DNA from: an uncultured Oscillospiraceae bacterium
GTDB lineage: Bacteria > Bacillota > Clostridia > Oscillospirales > Oscillospiraceae
Assembly (NCBI GenBank): GCA_934668285.1
Contig: CAKUNB010000088.1
Span: forward strand, 1-6,702
Direction of reading: 5' to 3'
DNA length: 6,702 bases
Below the pieces are notes generated by a model. It was not told the DNA's origin and made no database searches. It saw only the letters and a program-made list of their open reading frames with translations. Position numbers and translations under genes: made by a program. This document shows, piece by piece, positions 6,460 through 6,702 of the stretch (positions are counted from its first letter, which is position 1; every line of letters starts with the position of its first letter).

Positions 6460-6591
6460 ATGAAAGCAGCCCTTTCCCGCCTCGCCGTCGGCCTCGGGGC
6501 GGTGGTGATAGCGATTTTGTCCGTCCCGACTGCGATTGGCGTTGGACTGATTTGCCTCGCCCGCGCGGGAGTGGACAGGATTAGTGAATGA
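6460..6591 (+). CDS. Small single-helix membrane protein (43 aa), last gene of the bceAB-like operon
   Basis: I do not recognise this protein. The frame begins ATG 6460, only 4 bp after the permease stop, with AAAGGGAG (6443-6450) 9 bp upstream, and runs 43 codons to TGA 6589-6591. The product has a short basic start (MKAALSR), one long hydrophobic stretch (about residues 9-33, with Pro23 in the middle) and a charged end (ARAGVDRISE). This is the shape of a small bitopic membrane protein or a short hairpin, not a cleaved signal peptide with a mature part. Codons are mostly G/C-ending like the neighbours up to the last few, where AGG, ATT and AGT appear. The stop codon lies in the first unit of a 7-bp repeat, so the natural C-terminus may have been altered. 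It could be a transporter accessory or regulator; a chance frame remains possible. Confidence 0.55.
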   Translation: MKAALSRLAVGLGAVVIAILSVPTAIGVGLICLARAGVDRISE

Positions 6592-6621
6592 TGAATGTTG
6601 AATGACAAATGATAAATTAGG
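6587..6621. repeat. Degenerate 7-bp tandem repeat, 5 units of AATGATG type
   Basis: Units are AATGATG (6587), AATGTTG (6594), AATGACA (6601), AATGATA (6608) and a decayed AATTAGG (6615). The complementary strand reads as CATTCAtCATTT-like strings, a pattern I recall as dispersed at gene ends in gut Clostridia. It starts inside the last codons of the small membrane protein gene and supplies its stop. Confidence 0.8.
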
Positions 6622-6702
6622 TGTGCCTGCAGCACGGATTGAATCATCCGCTGCGGCGGGACGGGAGACCCTCTCAGTCATGGCCGTAGGCCATGACAGC
6701 TC
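6622..6702. repeat. Probable dispersed repeat element with hairpin, right end outside the window
   Basis: Non-coding DNA holding a small dyad CCGC-TGCG-GCGG (6648-6659) and a perfect 9-bp hairpin GTCATGGCC-GTA-GGCCATGAC (6677-6697), flanked by CCCTCTCA on the left and AGCTC on the right. The frame CCCTCTCAGTC...GACAGCTC around a variable stem resembles, from memory, a multi-copy hairpin element of clostridial genomes that goes on with a second GGGGAGCC-type stem, which would be outside this window. No T-tract follows the hairpin within the window, so a terminator role cannot be judged. Confidence 0.55.

Noticed and set aside
5976..6681. Minus-strand open frames at the right end
   Set aside because: They are shadows of bceB and read into the repeat DNA, with no start context or domain evidence.

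Overview
The window looks like chromosome from a high-GC, low-G+C-phylum-type Firmicute, most likely a gut member of class Clostridia (Oscillospiraceae/Ruminococcaceae-like). Three things point that way. The FtsH belongs to the clostridial subgroup with HEVGH and GAVGADLAN motifs. There is a Bce-type peptide-antibiotic transporter. The window ends in repeat DNA of a kind I remember from gut Clostridia. Genes are GC-rich with strong G/C preference at third codon positions, while the intergenic gap at about 606-760 is AT-rich. The species cannot be named from sequence reading alone.

Layout. Positions 1-605 (minus strand) hold the N-terminal two thirds of an RlmB/TrmH-family rRNA 2'-O-methyltransferase, cut by the window edge. 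A divergent promoter region (606-864) separates it from a plus-strand pair: ftsH (865-2793, membrane AAA+ zinc protease) and an mscS-family mechanosensitive channel gene (2790-3590), joined by an ATGA overlap and therefore probably translationally coupled. A 118-bp gap (3591-3708) follows. It is dense in structure: a 14-bp near-perfect tandem repeat that overlaps the mscS stop, a CTTACA-N4-TGTAAG palindrome, a further TGTAAG half-site exactly 21 bp downstream, a 13-bp-arm dyad and an extended -10 promoter.

This gap leads into a bceAB-like operon: an ABC ATPase (3709-4473), an FtsX-type permease with 10 predicted membrane helices and a large extracytoplasmic domain (4470-6455, again ATGA-coupled), and a previously easy-to-miss 43-codon single-helix membrane protein gene (6460-6591) only 4 bp behind the permease. 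The last 110 bp is non-coding repeat DNA: five degenerate 7-bp AATGATG-like units, the first of which supplies the stop codon of the small gene, and then a perfect 9-bp hairpin that appears to be the left part of a dispersed repeat continuing past the window.

How the parts work together. ftsH-mscS is an envelope housekeeping and stress pair (membrane protein quality control and osmotic release). The bceAB-like operon is expected to sense and remove cell-wall-targeting peptides, normally under an OmpR-type response regulator and an intramembrane-sensing kinase. No such two-component system lies in the window, so the operator-like repeats at 3587-3642 would have to be read by a regulator encoded elsewhere or just downstream. 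I do not see a clearly new biological system. The best leads are the small membrane protein and the composite regulatory region in front of the transporter.
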